This document shows positions 1 through 12,345 of a DNA stretch of 64,000 nt, piece by piece. The notes under the pieces are model-generated. The model saw nothing but the letters and a program-made list of their open reading frames with translations, was not told where the DNA came from and made no database searches. Source of the DNA: Plectrocnemia conspersa (taxonomy: Eukaryota; Arthropoda; Insecta; Trichoptera; Polycentropodidae). Made by a program: the position numbers and the translations under genes. The stretch spans positions 2,108,001-2,172,000 of the forward strand of contig VTFK01000003.1 in NCBI GenBank assembly GCA_009617715.1, read 5' to 3'. Position 1 is the first letter of the stretch; every line of letters starts with the position of its first letter.

Positions 1-3000
1 AATATAGAAATTCTCCACAATGATAAATAAGGTATTTACTTTAAAAACTCAAGTTTGATTTAAGAAATTAGTCAATGTGATTAAAAAACTTGACCCTAAT
101 TATAACCGAACCGTTTTACTGATGCGAATGTAGTTAGAAAACAGAACTCTGAAATATTTCTGGAAAACGATAGCCTGAAGTTTGCGAAAGAGACCTTAAC
201 ACTACTAGGAAAAAGTTTTGCCCATTCTTATTCACTCTAAACTTACACACGACTCTAAAAATGTTGCAACATTATAAGTGGTCGCTCTTGATATATAACT
301 TGCTTTGGAGAATGATACTGAATATGTCACGAAGTTGTTGAACTCACATAACAAATAACTCATACTAAATTATATTATAGAATATCATACTGAAGAATCT
401 GAACCATTAAGGATTATAACATTTAAAGTAAATTAAGATCGAATAGTGAATAGTAACAGATAAATATCGAGCTTTAATCAGAAGCTTACTAGTTTTTTAG
501 AAATTTTAATACTGTATTGTATTACAATTTGATTTGAACTAACCGTACCTTTGAAATAACATGAAAATCTAAAATGGAATCTAGAAAACTACAATAATAA
601 TATTTGTAGTAAAATATTTATGGTTTTAATTTATTATTTACACACTACATATATCTCAATAATATATATATTACCAATTATAATGAAACGACAGGATGTT
701 GTGATCAGATACACTATATTATGTTGTCACAGGATAGAAAATATTATATACGTAATATTTTATATATTACATAAGTTTTAAAATAATGAAGAATTTTCAT
801 CTGATCTAATAGACGACATAAACATGTAAAGTAAAATTGATTGGATCATATTTTATTGCATGTTATGTACTATTGACATCATTACAATCGATATTGCTTA
901 AATACAATATTTGCAACATCAAATATTGAAAGTAATTTTAATATTAGAAAAAACTGAATGATTCATATACCTTTCTCCAACGAGTGGCATATTAGGACAG
1001 TAAATTATGTATATTATGTAAAAATTAATATTTCCATTGTATAAATTATGGATTATTATTGTTTCAGAATTTTAAACGCTCACTCATTTTGAGACATGAC
1101 ACAAACATGCATGTTAAATTGTTTATATATTATTAACGGACAATCACAAGACATTTTCGGGTATCAGTGACAGTCGAAATTCCGGTCTGTTTCGTTGGTT
1201 ATTCTCACAAAAAGCGTCAATTAACGAACGGCAGTCTACCATTTTACCGGATATGTTTTAACTGCCGCAACGAATTGGATCAGAGCGCACTTTTCCTGAA
1301 CGCCCGGTAGCACCTGTCACGGCGAAGACAATTAATATTAACGAAAATCCTATTACGATCAAAGGTAATCTTTACCTTTCACTTATTTTAAAACAATAAT
1401 TAAGTTAAATAATTTACATTACATTTTAGCAAAGTACTTTATCATATTCATAGAATCATTAAAATTACTTAAATCATAAGGAAAAGTATATCCAAGAAAA
1501 TATTTTATATTTCGTATGCAAGAGTTAAAATTTAATAGCAAACATTATTTTATGAGTCATCAAATACAATTTCCACCTAATACGATTTGCTTTGCCCGAG
1601 GCTTATATAGTCGCAGTTACCAGGTAAGGCTTAGGTAAGGTTTAGATTACACTTTGGATATAATTAAACTTACATGGCTAAAAGCTGTAATAAATAACGT
1701 AAAAACAATCATCGTTATTATACATAGAAGTTTAATACGCTACAACTTCCATTAACCTCGACGCCCTGAAGCTACATTTTTTATATTTAATAAATTTTGT
1801 TATATTTAATACGAAAATACGACCTTAATTTTATATGATAAAGTATAGTTCAGATTTTTTGATAATATACCGACAATCTTTTTTTTTTACAGTCATCGCC
1901 ATTCTTATTATACCATTCACTATCAGATATAATATAATTATTTCAGCGCTTCTTTTAATCCAGAAAACATTTATGGAATGCACTATTTGATATACTTTAT
2001 ATCACCCGATGATCTCCTTTATGATATCAAAACGCTATTCTTTCAATATACTCATAAAGGAAAGATGAAATTACAAAAATATAAATAATATAAAAATAAA
2101 AAATATTAATCAAAAACTACAATTAATTTCTGTAATTTCGGCAATTACAAAGTTTTTGCTTGTTATCGGTTTTTAGTTTGGGCGTGGCTGTAATTAATAA
2201 CTCAAAGATAAAAATATAAATTTCGCAAAAAGCAAACACACAATGATCTGTAAATATTACTGTAATATAATTATTGTAATAATAATAAGAAAATTATTGC
2301 GAATAATTAAAAACGGCCAAATTTATTTGGTATGTGAATTTTTCAGTATCTAACCTAAACCTTTATTACAAGATCATCTTAATAAATTATTTAAGACAGC
2401 TTTAAAATCTTATTGATTTAAAAGAGAAAGAAAAGATAACACATATCATTGAGAAAGTCCACAACTGCATTATATTAACTTGGAAAAATAAGGCATTTCT
2501 GAAATTTTAGCGATTACAAATAGTTTTTTTATTATCCACGTTTATTAAAAATATCGTGAACGTACATCGCAGTCTATAAAAGTTTGACTTTATGTTTTGG
2601 ATGCTATTTTAATAAATATTTATGTAACAAATTGATGTAATTTTTAATTAATGTTTATGTTAAGAAGATACAAAAAATTTTTAGCGATTGAGAAAGTCCA
2701 TAGCTGCATAATAATAATTCGAAATTATTAGCAATTTCTAGAAATTACAGAATCTTTCACCTAAATTTAGAAAGAAATATTTAATATTTTAAGGATTTTT
2801 ATTTATGTTTGACAGCCTATAGCTTATTATTATGGTATTATTTACAAGAGCGTGTCTTGCATATTTCGGCAGTTCAAGGATAAATTAATTTCTTCAAAAC
2901 AAATTATAATTTTGCACAGTTAATAAATTAGAACACACGAGTGTATAAATGTGGCATATGCAAACATGTTATTAAACATTTATCGTTTAAAGCGTACGCC

Positions 3001-5221
3001 AGTGTTGCCACATTCGACCGCTAGACGCCACACTGGCAACCCCCTCATTTGGGCACATTAAAGCACTATTTTGCGGTGTAAAAAAATGGCATTGCTTAGA
3101 ATCGATTTGATACGAAATTGTTTTGGCGTAATGTTTGTTTAAATTATACCAACAATCGACTGACGCAATGTGTGCAATTTGCGTTGCAAAAATTGTTTGT
3201 CACTTTTCGATAGACGCTAAATTCATGTAGCAAAATACGAAACCCTGAATCGAAAGTATGTGGAGTTTGATTAAATTTATTTTAATTATATCTTAGGTTT
3301 AGTGTGGTAGCTGGGCAGGTGAACACGGGAACAGATGTCTTAAGTTAAAAGGGGGTATTAAATAAAACTGGAAAAATAAAATGTGAAAAAATAAAAATTC
3401 TTATTTATACAACATAAAAAATGATGCTACTGTGCAAAAAATATTGTATTATTATAGTCTTTAAATTGTGACTATCATAAACCTTGTTTATGGTCAAATC
3501 TAACTGCTGAGTTTCAAAGACAGAAATTTACAAAATAATTGTAGTAAATTTCTGTAAATAGTAAAAACAAACAAATATAACATTACAGCTAAAAAGTATC
3601 ATTAAAAATTTTTACATTACTAGTTAATAGACTACGTTTCATTTACTACATGAAACACGTTTTAACAAAATTTCTTGAAAGCAAAAAATTCTGAAACAAT
3701 GAATGTACATATATACATATTTTATTTTCTAATAATGGAAGAAAAGAGGCAATAACATAGAAATATGTAAAAGTAAAATTCTTGACATTCTATTGTATCA
3801 AATATATTGGCATGAAGAGCAATTTAAGACTGTGTGTGACGATTTTTACTTTCTCTCCATCTCATTTTCAGGATCTATAGGCGTTGATGGTGTTTATACA
3901 TATTGCTTGCATATTAAGTTTTAATTAAACATAGCAAATATTAAAATAAACACAACATAAATTATAGAATTTAAGTTTTAAAAATTCGAATCAATAGGTT
4001 AAACAGAGATTACTCTTGATTTTTTTATCGACTATTCAAAATACCAAATTTTTTCAGTAATATCCGAAAATGTATGGGAGAGAATTATTAAATTAAAATA
4101 TATTATAAAAACTTTTATTTGTAAAAAATAATAATTATGATAATCAATAATTTGCTGAAAGAATAGCTAAGGGAGTGAAGTTAAAATTGTTTATTTTTAA
4201 CATTACACACATTAAAAAACTTTATGTAATAGTAGTATTTATATAAATTATAAACTAATATTATATTTAGTACTACTGGCTGTCAGTACCTCACGATAGG
4301 GAAGTACCGATAAATTAAAATTTTAATAATAAGAAAGTTTTTTGGTTACTCCATAAGTTACTTTATAATTTAAAAAAGTTTTTTAATGTTTTATGTGTAA
4401 ATATAAAAGCCAGTGTTTAATTACATTTACTAATTAGAAAGAAACAATAAACTGAAAATATCAAGCACCTAATTTGTTACTTTAGACCAAAAGTGGACAG
4501 TAAGCACAATATGCGCTTTAAAAATATTAATAATTTTGAGACCTGTCTATTTTTATTAAAAAATATTTTGATTTATATATTTTTTAAAGTAAATATTTTC
4601 TCTCCGCAGCATTATATATTGTAATAATTAATAAGTGCAGAAAGTTTTCACTGTATTTAAAATTAATAATAAACTAAACATATTTAAAATCTATAATAAA
4701 TTAAGATTATTGAAAATCCATAATAAAATTATTTTTAAGGTTGGCAAAATATTTTGAATAAATTTTGAAATTTTACTCTGAACCTTCATAATTTAAAAAA
4801 TATTTAAATTAGTGTTATACAATTTTGTGTAGTTTCCTTTCGAGGACGTCAGTAAGAGGGAGTTTTGCAACACTATATGTTTAGTTTATTTTGAAACTTT
4901 GCCCCTTTTATGTTGGAAATGTTTTTTCAAGCGAAATTTAAAAAAATCTCTGAAAACTTTAAATTGCCAACGTTCGCCAAAATTTAAATTAATATTTTTT
5001 CTGTATAGATAAGTTAATACAAATCTACATTATTTATATTATATTTTAAATCCCGTATAAAATAAATATATAAAAAAAAATTTTTTTTTAGAATTTGATG
5101 ATTTTTATACATAGTTTGATAAGCGTTTTACAATTTTAATCGATAAAATCAATTTCGTAGTTCTAAAATCTAAATAATATATGCATTACATCAGAAACAA
5201 CGATAATTTTTAGGTATTGTA
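1..5221. other. Intergenic AT-rich region, no gene recognised
   Basis: No open frame of useful length or family resemblance was found. A GC-richer stretch at about 1,130-1,355 ends at 'aaag|gtaatc', which could be a splice donor of a non-coding or 5' exon, but nothing else supports it. At 3,000-3,042 there is an imperfect palindrome (gccagtgttgccac / gccacactggcaac) that resembles the end of a small DNA element and shares its sequence with a second site near 16,850. The rest is simple AT-rich DNA. Confidence 0.6.
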
Positions 5222-5720
5222 AAAAGAAAAACTCACTTTTCAGCCTCGGAGCCCGTTGACGGGAATTCAAAATTTGAAGATTTCATTACGTATATTGTTT
5301 TATGATTTTTGATCTAATTTAATCAATGTATTCTTCTTATCCTAAACACATTATGTATATGTTTAATTTTCATAGTTATAACACACCTAGTTAATTTACA
5401 ATCCGATTATTAATAAAAGGAAAAACTCACATTTCATTACGAAGATTGTTTTATGATTGTTATCAATGTATTCTTCTAATCTTCAACACATTATGTATAT
5501 ATTTAATTTTCATAGTTATAACACGCCTAGTTAATTTGCGATCCGATTATTTATATTCAGTCAAATGAAAATTATTGTTGCGTAGCAAAATTTTATTATT
5601 AAATATAATAATTATTTAAACTGTTGTCACGGTACTGTCGGCCATCTTGTTTTATATTTGAATGCTTATTTTTTATTGGTCGAAACAACAGAACGCATTA
5701 CCGGTGCCTCGGAAAGCAAT
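5222..5720 (+). repeat. Dispersed repeat A, copy 1 (with internal duplication)
   Basis: This stretch reappears near 49,279-49,580 in the same orientation. Shared blocks are 'aaaaactcacttttc', 'gaagatttcattac', 'attgttttatgat', 'cctagttaatt', then 'gttgtcacg' and 'ctgtcggccatctt', with a 'tttattggtcga' block after it. Inside copy 1 a part is duplicated: 5,222-5,413 and 5,421-5,553 both run from the 'aaaaactcac' block to 'cctagttaattt.c.atccgattat'. It lies just upstream of the broken transposon-associated gene at 6.4-7.4 kb, so it could be the non-coding 5' part of the same element. Confidence 0.7.
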
Positions 5721-6409
5721 GAAGAAAATTCAAATTTTATTTTTATTATTATTTATTATTATAATTAAATGGAAGCGACGCACAGTATACGATTTGACTA
5801 ATCTAGGTGGACAAAAGTCTAAAATTATAATGTTCAGATATTGCTTTTTTTTAATATTACTATACCCTTGAATGTTCCCTACAACCGGTAACGTACTCCA
5901 AAACAGTTTTGAGTCGCGATCCCTTCAATAAAATGGGCAAAGTTACCGTTTTGGATCTAGGTAGCCGCGATTAGCCGCTTAGTGCAGCTGTGAACATTGA
6001 CGTTTGTCCTTGGCTTACTGTGTTTTGTGTGATTTAAGTACTTTTTAGTGATGAATTCTACAACTAGAGGTAATTATCAATCTATCATTGCATTTTAATC
6101 CACCAAAATATTCGTGAATACTTAGGAATACTGTCTTAAAATATACCATTTTCAAAACAACAAAAAAAACACAAAAATTAACTTTGGATGGTCTTAAAGT
6201 ATGTAGTCAAGTTGAGTCAAGGCATGATAAAGCTCTAAACGTATTCTCTCATCATTATAGTTTTTTAAAAACATAATTATTTTGTGCGATTATGTGCGAT
6301 TCTAAAGATTTTTAATTTGTTTCATTATAAGTGCCCAAATTTCACGAAAGTTATTATTTGACTTTTGGCGTTCTATCCCTTCAAAGGCAGATTAAACAAA
6401 GTTATTATG

Positions 6410-7440
6410 TTTGAAAAGTCAAGATTTGTTGATTTGCTCCTTACACAAGATCAGGAGAAGCCCTTATGGACCTTTCTGAAAAAAAAAGAATGTGAGAAGA
6501 TTTTGTGAAATGGCTTCGTACGATTAGACTTATTTTTTAAGTGTCTATGAAAAATGGTTAAATTAAGAATTAGTGTTTTATATGTTCCACGAATAGTCAC
6601 CGAAACCAAGTTTCAGTATTGGTAGACCGAAAAGCGTTTTGAAGATAGTTGTACAAAAAACGAAAAAGCGCAAAAGTTCAATTGGAAAAAATATAACGAT
6701 GCACAGCTATTTTTTTGCTGCACAATTAAGTGTGCGAGCCAGTGGAAAATGAGATGCTGCTAATTTAATGGAGGAAGTATCTACAGTTTTACCAAAACGA
6801 GCTACTGGTTATAAAAAAGCTCGGAGATGAATTAGCGTGAAAAAATAACAACGGTCTTACACCCCGGAAGAAGCGTTGGCTTTATTTATTGCAAACAATT
6901 TCACTGTGCAAATGTATGCTGAAGAAGAAGGATGAAATAAAGGGTAAATTCAAAGAAATCAGTCTCATAGTAGACAAAGTTAAACCAGATTTTGGTACGA
7001 GCAACGATGGGAACACCGCAAGGGCGTTTTTCACGATTTTAAAGCAACGGCTCGTATCACCAGTATCAAAGAAAATTTAATTTATCTACTATTCTTACAG
7101 TCATAGCGTCTGGCTATAAAATGGACCCGGACACATTTAAAGCAATATTGTTTGGAAACACGAGACTTATATATCATCCTATACCCGTGGTATAACATGC
7201 CAGCTACATTGCATAAGATCCTGATACACGGAGCAGAAATAATAGAACAAATGTCTGAAGAGGCTTCAAAGGGCAAAAACAAAGAAATTAGGAAGGTCAA
7301 ATTAGGTCACACGTTAAAACTTCTCGTGTTCGCACAAATTATGATTTATTTAAATATTTATTAATGTCGTCTGATCCTTACATTTATTTGTTACGGAAAC
7401 TACCTAAGAAAAGCAGCATAAAAATTTTTGCTCACATAAA
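6410..7440 (+). pseudogene. Frame-broken transposon-associated gene (multiple frameshifts)
   Basis: Several peptide blocks follow one another on the + strand in different frames, as in a decayed gene. Near 6,720 there is a block around FAAQLSVRASGK. From 6,861 comes TPEEALALFIANNF, followed at about 6,975-7,035 by KPDFGTSNDGNTARAFF and at about 7,095-7,150 by VIASGYKMDPDTFKAILF. At 7,185-7,320 is WYNMPATLHKILIHGAEII then SEEASKGKNKEIRKVKLGHT, and at 7,335-7,420 YDLFKYLLMSSDPYIYLLRK. The order and wording resemble, from memory, a repetitive 'uncharacterised protein' family found in many copies in aphid, beetle and cnidarian genomes and thought to be transposon-borne; I cannot name its superfamily. 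At least three frame changes and in-frame stops make it non-functional. Repeat A lies upstream and may belong to the same insertion. Confidence 0.65.
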
Positions 7441-7449
7441 AACTTTGTT

Positions 7450-10400
7450 AAAATCCAAATAAATTTAGTAGGATTAACAAAATTGTGTTTTATTTGCTGC
7501 CACATCTCTAAATTGTAATTTGTGACCATTTAAAATCCTATACGTCTGATTCTGAGTTTTGTCCAGCTAGATTGGTCAAATCGTACACTGTGCGACGGTT
7601 TGAACAATTATATATAAAATAATAATATTATATTGCTAAAATATGATTATCTCCTACAACATATTATATATTTACGAACGTATTCAAAAAACTTTACGTT
7701 GTTATATAATAATAAAATATTTATTACATATACAGGTTATATTATTTTACAATGACTTGTCATACTCAACCTCTTTATTACCACAAACCGTAACAAATTT
7801 TCATAAGGTCTCATACCTACATAATATTATAAAATTTGGCTCTTATATTAATATGACATGCCTACCTGATATCGTAAAATAGTTTCGCAACAATGGAACG
7901 TTTATTACGGAAAATTAGCATACATTACATATTATATAGCGTATGCCGTGTTGTTATATTAGCCAAAAAAGTGGGTAATTAACGTTCTAAAACTGTTTAT
8001 AAAAATGTTGCACAATTTGGATCGATTGCCTCAGGGGTCTACATGCTACACGCAGATACCGCAGATGCAGTAGCCTAAAATTGTCGAAACTGGTGTAGAA
8101 TTTTACAGGTTTGTTTGCGCAAACTAAAATCTCCATGTATTAAGTTTTTTTTTAGATTTTAGATAAATTTGATTTACCTCTCAAGCGTTGATTATTGGTT
8201 AGAAAATAAATAAAGTATGTCGATATTGCATGTAAGTGAAAAATTGTGGTTTTCTGATATTAATTAGTAGACGAATATCAATAAATTACATCGGATATAA
8301 ATTGAGAAACACATAATCAAAATAAAATATAATTTTATATTTAGTGCGACATCTTTAAAGCTATGATAAAATTTCTTGGAAATTGGTTTATAACTCTAAT
8401 ATTCGTAGTTTTAATTTTTGCTTAGTATATTATTGAGTTTAAATTATAATAAATAATTAGAAATCATAAAATTAAATTTTTTTAAATATTGTTTCTTTTT
8501 TTTAAATATGCAATTTATCTATACATAAATTATACTTAATAAAATATTAGAATACAAAAAATGTAAATCAAGTATTTTTGGAACACATATTATATAATAA
8601 CATTTATTGAAATTAAAATGTAAGAATTTTGTTAATCGTCGTTGTACTTTTTATTTCATAAAAATGCATAATTTCTTATGAATCTAATTTATATTTGCAA
8701 TTATAAAAATATTTAAATCATGCCTATTTAATGTTAGAGTTTTGAATAAAATGCCTTTTTTTGCATAGTACCTACATGTAGTTTGAAGTTATATTTAATA
8801 TTTTTTTCAAACTTTGTGCTAAAAATCACATGCTTTTATTAAAATGCCTTGATGAATATAATTAAACATATTTTTAATGTTTTTCGTATTATTAATAAAT
8901 ATTATATGTATCTATATACATATGTAAATACTAAGTGTGATCAAAAAATACAATGAATGAATTTTTAATAGCAGCAACTGCTGACGCTACATCCATTTGA
9001 AGTGATAAGTTCAATAGCCTGATCCGTTGAGATAGTCAGTGGCAAGTTTAAACAAGTTGTGACTTGTCAGCCAGAAGAGTTAAGTCGTGTTTATGTCGGA
9101 TTTGACCAAGGCGTTAACATTAACTTTTGTTTTAAGTTGCAAAAGAGTGCCAAACTTCAAGAATTTAAGAATTTTTAATCTTGGGCTCACTATGTTCATC
9201 TGCCCCAACTCCAGAACATCGAATATCGCAAAAGCCGCCGCTTCTCTCTTCGCATTCCAAAGTCCAGCTCGACATCTAGAATCTAGAGTTGAACCCGCTT
9301 TGAAGACGCTTGAAACCTACGAATACAAGAATAGAAAACTTAAGGTATAACTAACATATACAAACTGCACGTGACAATCTCAATTAAAGTACAACAAACT
9401 TCGTCTTAAAAACAAAAAACAATCACTTATTTTTAAAAAATCAATTACGATGAACTAATTTAAAACGACTTTAAAAATTACATAAATACAAAAATTTAAC
9501 ACAAAAATGATGCATTTTTATTTTGAGATTAGAAAATCGTTTAGCAAGAGTTATTTGAGGTTGTAAAATTCAGGCGGAAATGGCCCTTTTTCTCAACGTT
9601 TGCAACATTCCAACAATACGTAAAAAATGAGTTTTATATTTGGGAAAAAAACGCAATATTTTCTCTGTAACGAAAGCTGCTACAGCTTAAAATATTTCAC
9701 CAGCCTAGTTTCATCCCTACTCTTAAATGTATTATTTTTCAATAATAATACATTATATAAGTAATTAAAAAAATATTGTAATATCTAAATTATTTTTTTT
9801 AAATATATATATATTATACCAAATTGCCCTATTTGTCTATTTTACGTTTTAAATCACCACAAGAAAAAAGTTATTACACTGTAAAAATGTCGATAATCAT
9901 GAAATAACCATTTCTAATCCATACTAAGAAACATTACGTAAGTATTTACAATCGGAATGCACCACACAATATTGAAAGCATATTTTTTCATTTTAATCAA
10001 CATTCTGGATCGTCGTTAATGAACAAACACACAATACCATAAAATGATTATTATTAATAATTTATTTTAAAATATTCCTATGTGTTAGAGATGGGTTTCA
10101 ATTCAAGAGACGCAAAGATGACAAATTGAGCCATCATTTAACGGCATTTTAAGGGCAAAAACACACAACGGGAAACCGCTTAACGATTGACGGTAATTAA
10201 TAACGATTCGCTGAAAGTGGGCGTCGAACCACATATCTTGCATTGTAGCAGACTGTTAACGATCGAGAGCGAATAACATTTTTTCTCAGCGCTGCCGGGT
10301 CATTCTCCAAATAAATGGTACAAATTCTTGGACATTTTTGTAGCAACACTTGTTGTAAGGCAACTGTTTGTACCTGTAGAATTTCCATTGGAAAGATACT

Positions 10401-10978
10401 AAAAATTTTATTAAAAATAAATATATTTAATAATTTTATTAAAAACATATTTTTAATATAAGACCATTTTAAAATCTTGGACAGAAAATTATAACAGCTT
10501 TTTGATGAAATACCTATTTTTATTTAAAATTCCTACATAACACTTACATTTTGATGGTATGAGGATAAGTCAGATAAAATCGCAACATGTATTTCTCACT
10601 TAATTATTGATAACATATTTTTAATTACATTTTCTAACGAAAAAAAGTGTAAATTGTTTCTCTTATTTGCCGTTTGACAAAGTTCGCATTTTAGCAAAAA
10701 GTGCAAAAAAAAAATATTGACATTTAACAGAGCGTTGTATACTTTTAATGTAATTCAAATGTTGTGCAATTTACCACCAAGAAATTCTAACTTACATGTA
10801 TGAAAGTCGAAACATTTTATTTTGACTCCGTAGCCACACTTTATGCCATCGATATTATGGTTTAAGTTATCTATAAGATGCAGCAAAATTTTGAGTTATA
10901 TGGTGATTCTCTTTAACATAAAATTTAAATTTATAACGAATTATTAATAACTTTATTGTCATACATTAAGTGAAAAGG
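7450..10978. other. Intergenic region, no gene recognised
   Basis: AT-rich DNA. The only stretch of higher complexity is about 8,970-9,350, where an 87-codon frame (9,087-9,350, +) is open and ends just after 'aag|gtataa', which could be a splice donor; its translation has no signal peptide and matches no family I know. A B-box-like 'ggttcgacgcc' lies on the minus strand near 10,225, with no A box at the expected distance. Confidence 0.5.
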
Positions 10979-10979
10979 A

Positions 10980-11258
<279 letters not shown>

Positions 11259-12252
11259 TTTAAAGCTAATAAAAAAGTGGCAAATTTTAATAATGAATAA
11301 AAAAATAACAATGAAAGCAATTTAACAAAAAAATCTGTTAAATTTAGATTAAAAAATATATGAAATAAAAACTAATATATGCTTTTTATCATATGCTTTT
11401 TTGTTAGGTGAAAAAATTTCCTAAGAATATTTTAAATATGTATGTATAAATTACATATTAATGTGAAATCTTTTAACAACATTGGTTTTCAAGTGATTTA
11501 AAAATTAAACTAAAGGAATTGTAAATCGACACAACTGCATAATTATTCAGTGTTAGTAGCAAAATGCACAAAAAATACAATCGTATGCAAATAACAATTT
11601 GTAATAGTCATATCGCAAAGGTGGCAGAAAAAACGCAATTATTCGCTTTTGAATAAAAATACACATATATGAAAACATATCATCCGGCGACGCGAGATAA
11701 TGCGATTGTGTTTTGCAATTAATTGTCTTCATGCGCGAATTGATGTGATGATGATGTCGGCCAGGACGAACGAAGGCTTCGATTATTTATTCAGACGAGA
11801 TTCTAATCTGAGGACAGAACAAACGAAAACGACCTCGGTATTCTTCTTAGATTTTTTTTATAATGAAATATTGTTCTAGCGTACGCATATGTGTGTATTA
11901 TTGTGACTTTGTAGCAAAAGTGTTAAGTATACTTTGATATAAGTTAGTTGAATATTAATAAATAAATTAAAAAATATATATATTGATGAATTATTAAAGA
12001 GCAACATTTATCTCAAATAGTAGCATGAATTTTATTCGTAATTTTCAAAAACATTTTTAAAATAATATAAATATATTTTTTTATTAACGTGTATTTTTAT
12101 TTGATGTGTAGATATAATTATGTATAATTTTTTTTTTCAACTAAAGAAATCGTACTGTACTGCTGACACATTCTGTTGGTTTGTTTACATTGCGAAGTAC
12201 TTAATCTATTTTCCACTATCCTACCATCGCAAGTTGAGCTCTCATGTCGATG

Positions 12253-12259
12253 TATAAAA
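12253..12259 (+). promoter_or_regulatory. TATA box of CPR-1
   Basis: TATAAAA followed by G, 87 bases between the end of the box and the ATG at 12,346. The TATAAAAG form recurs at most genes of this cluster. Confidence 0.8.
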
Positions 12260-12345
12260 GCCTTCTGGTCTGTTCCTGAAGTCACAGTCGTATTCTTCCA
12301 TCAATTCAAAAAAGTTGTGAAGTTGACAGCCAGTGAAGCGAAAAA

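Noticed and set aside
10205..10250. tRNA-like T-arm on the minus strand (ggttcgacgcc)
   Set aside because: No A box, anticodon arm or acceptor pairing could be built around it; at most a SINE fragment.
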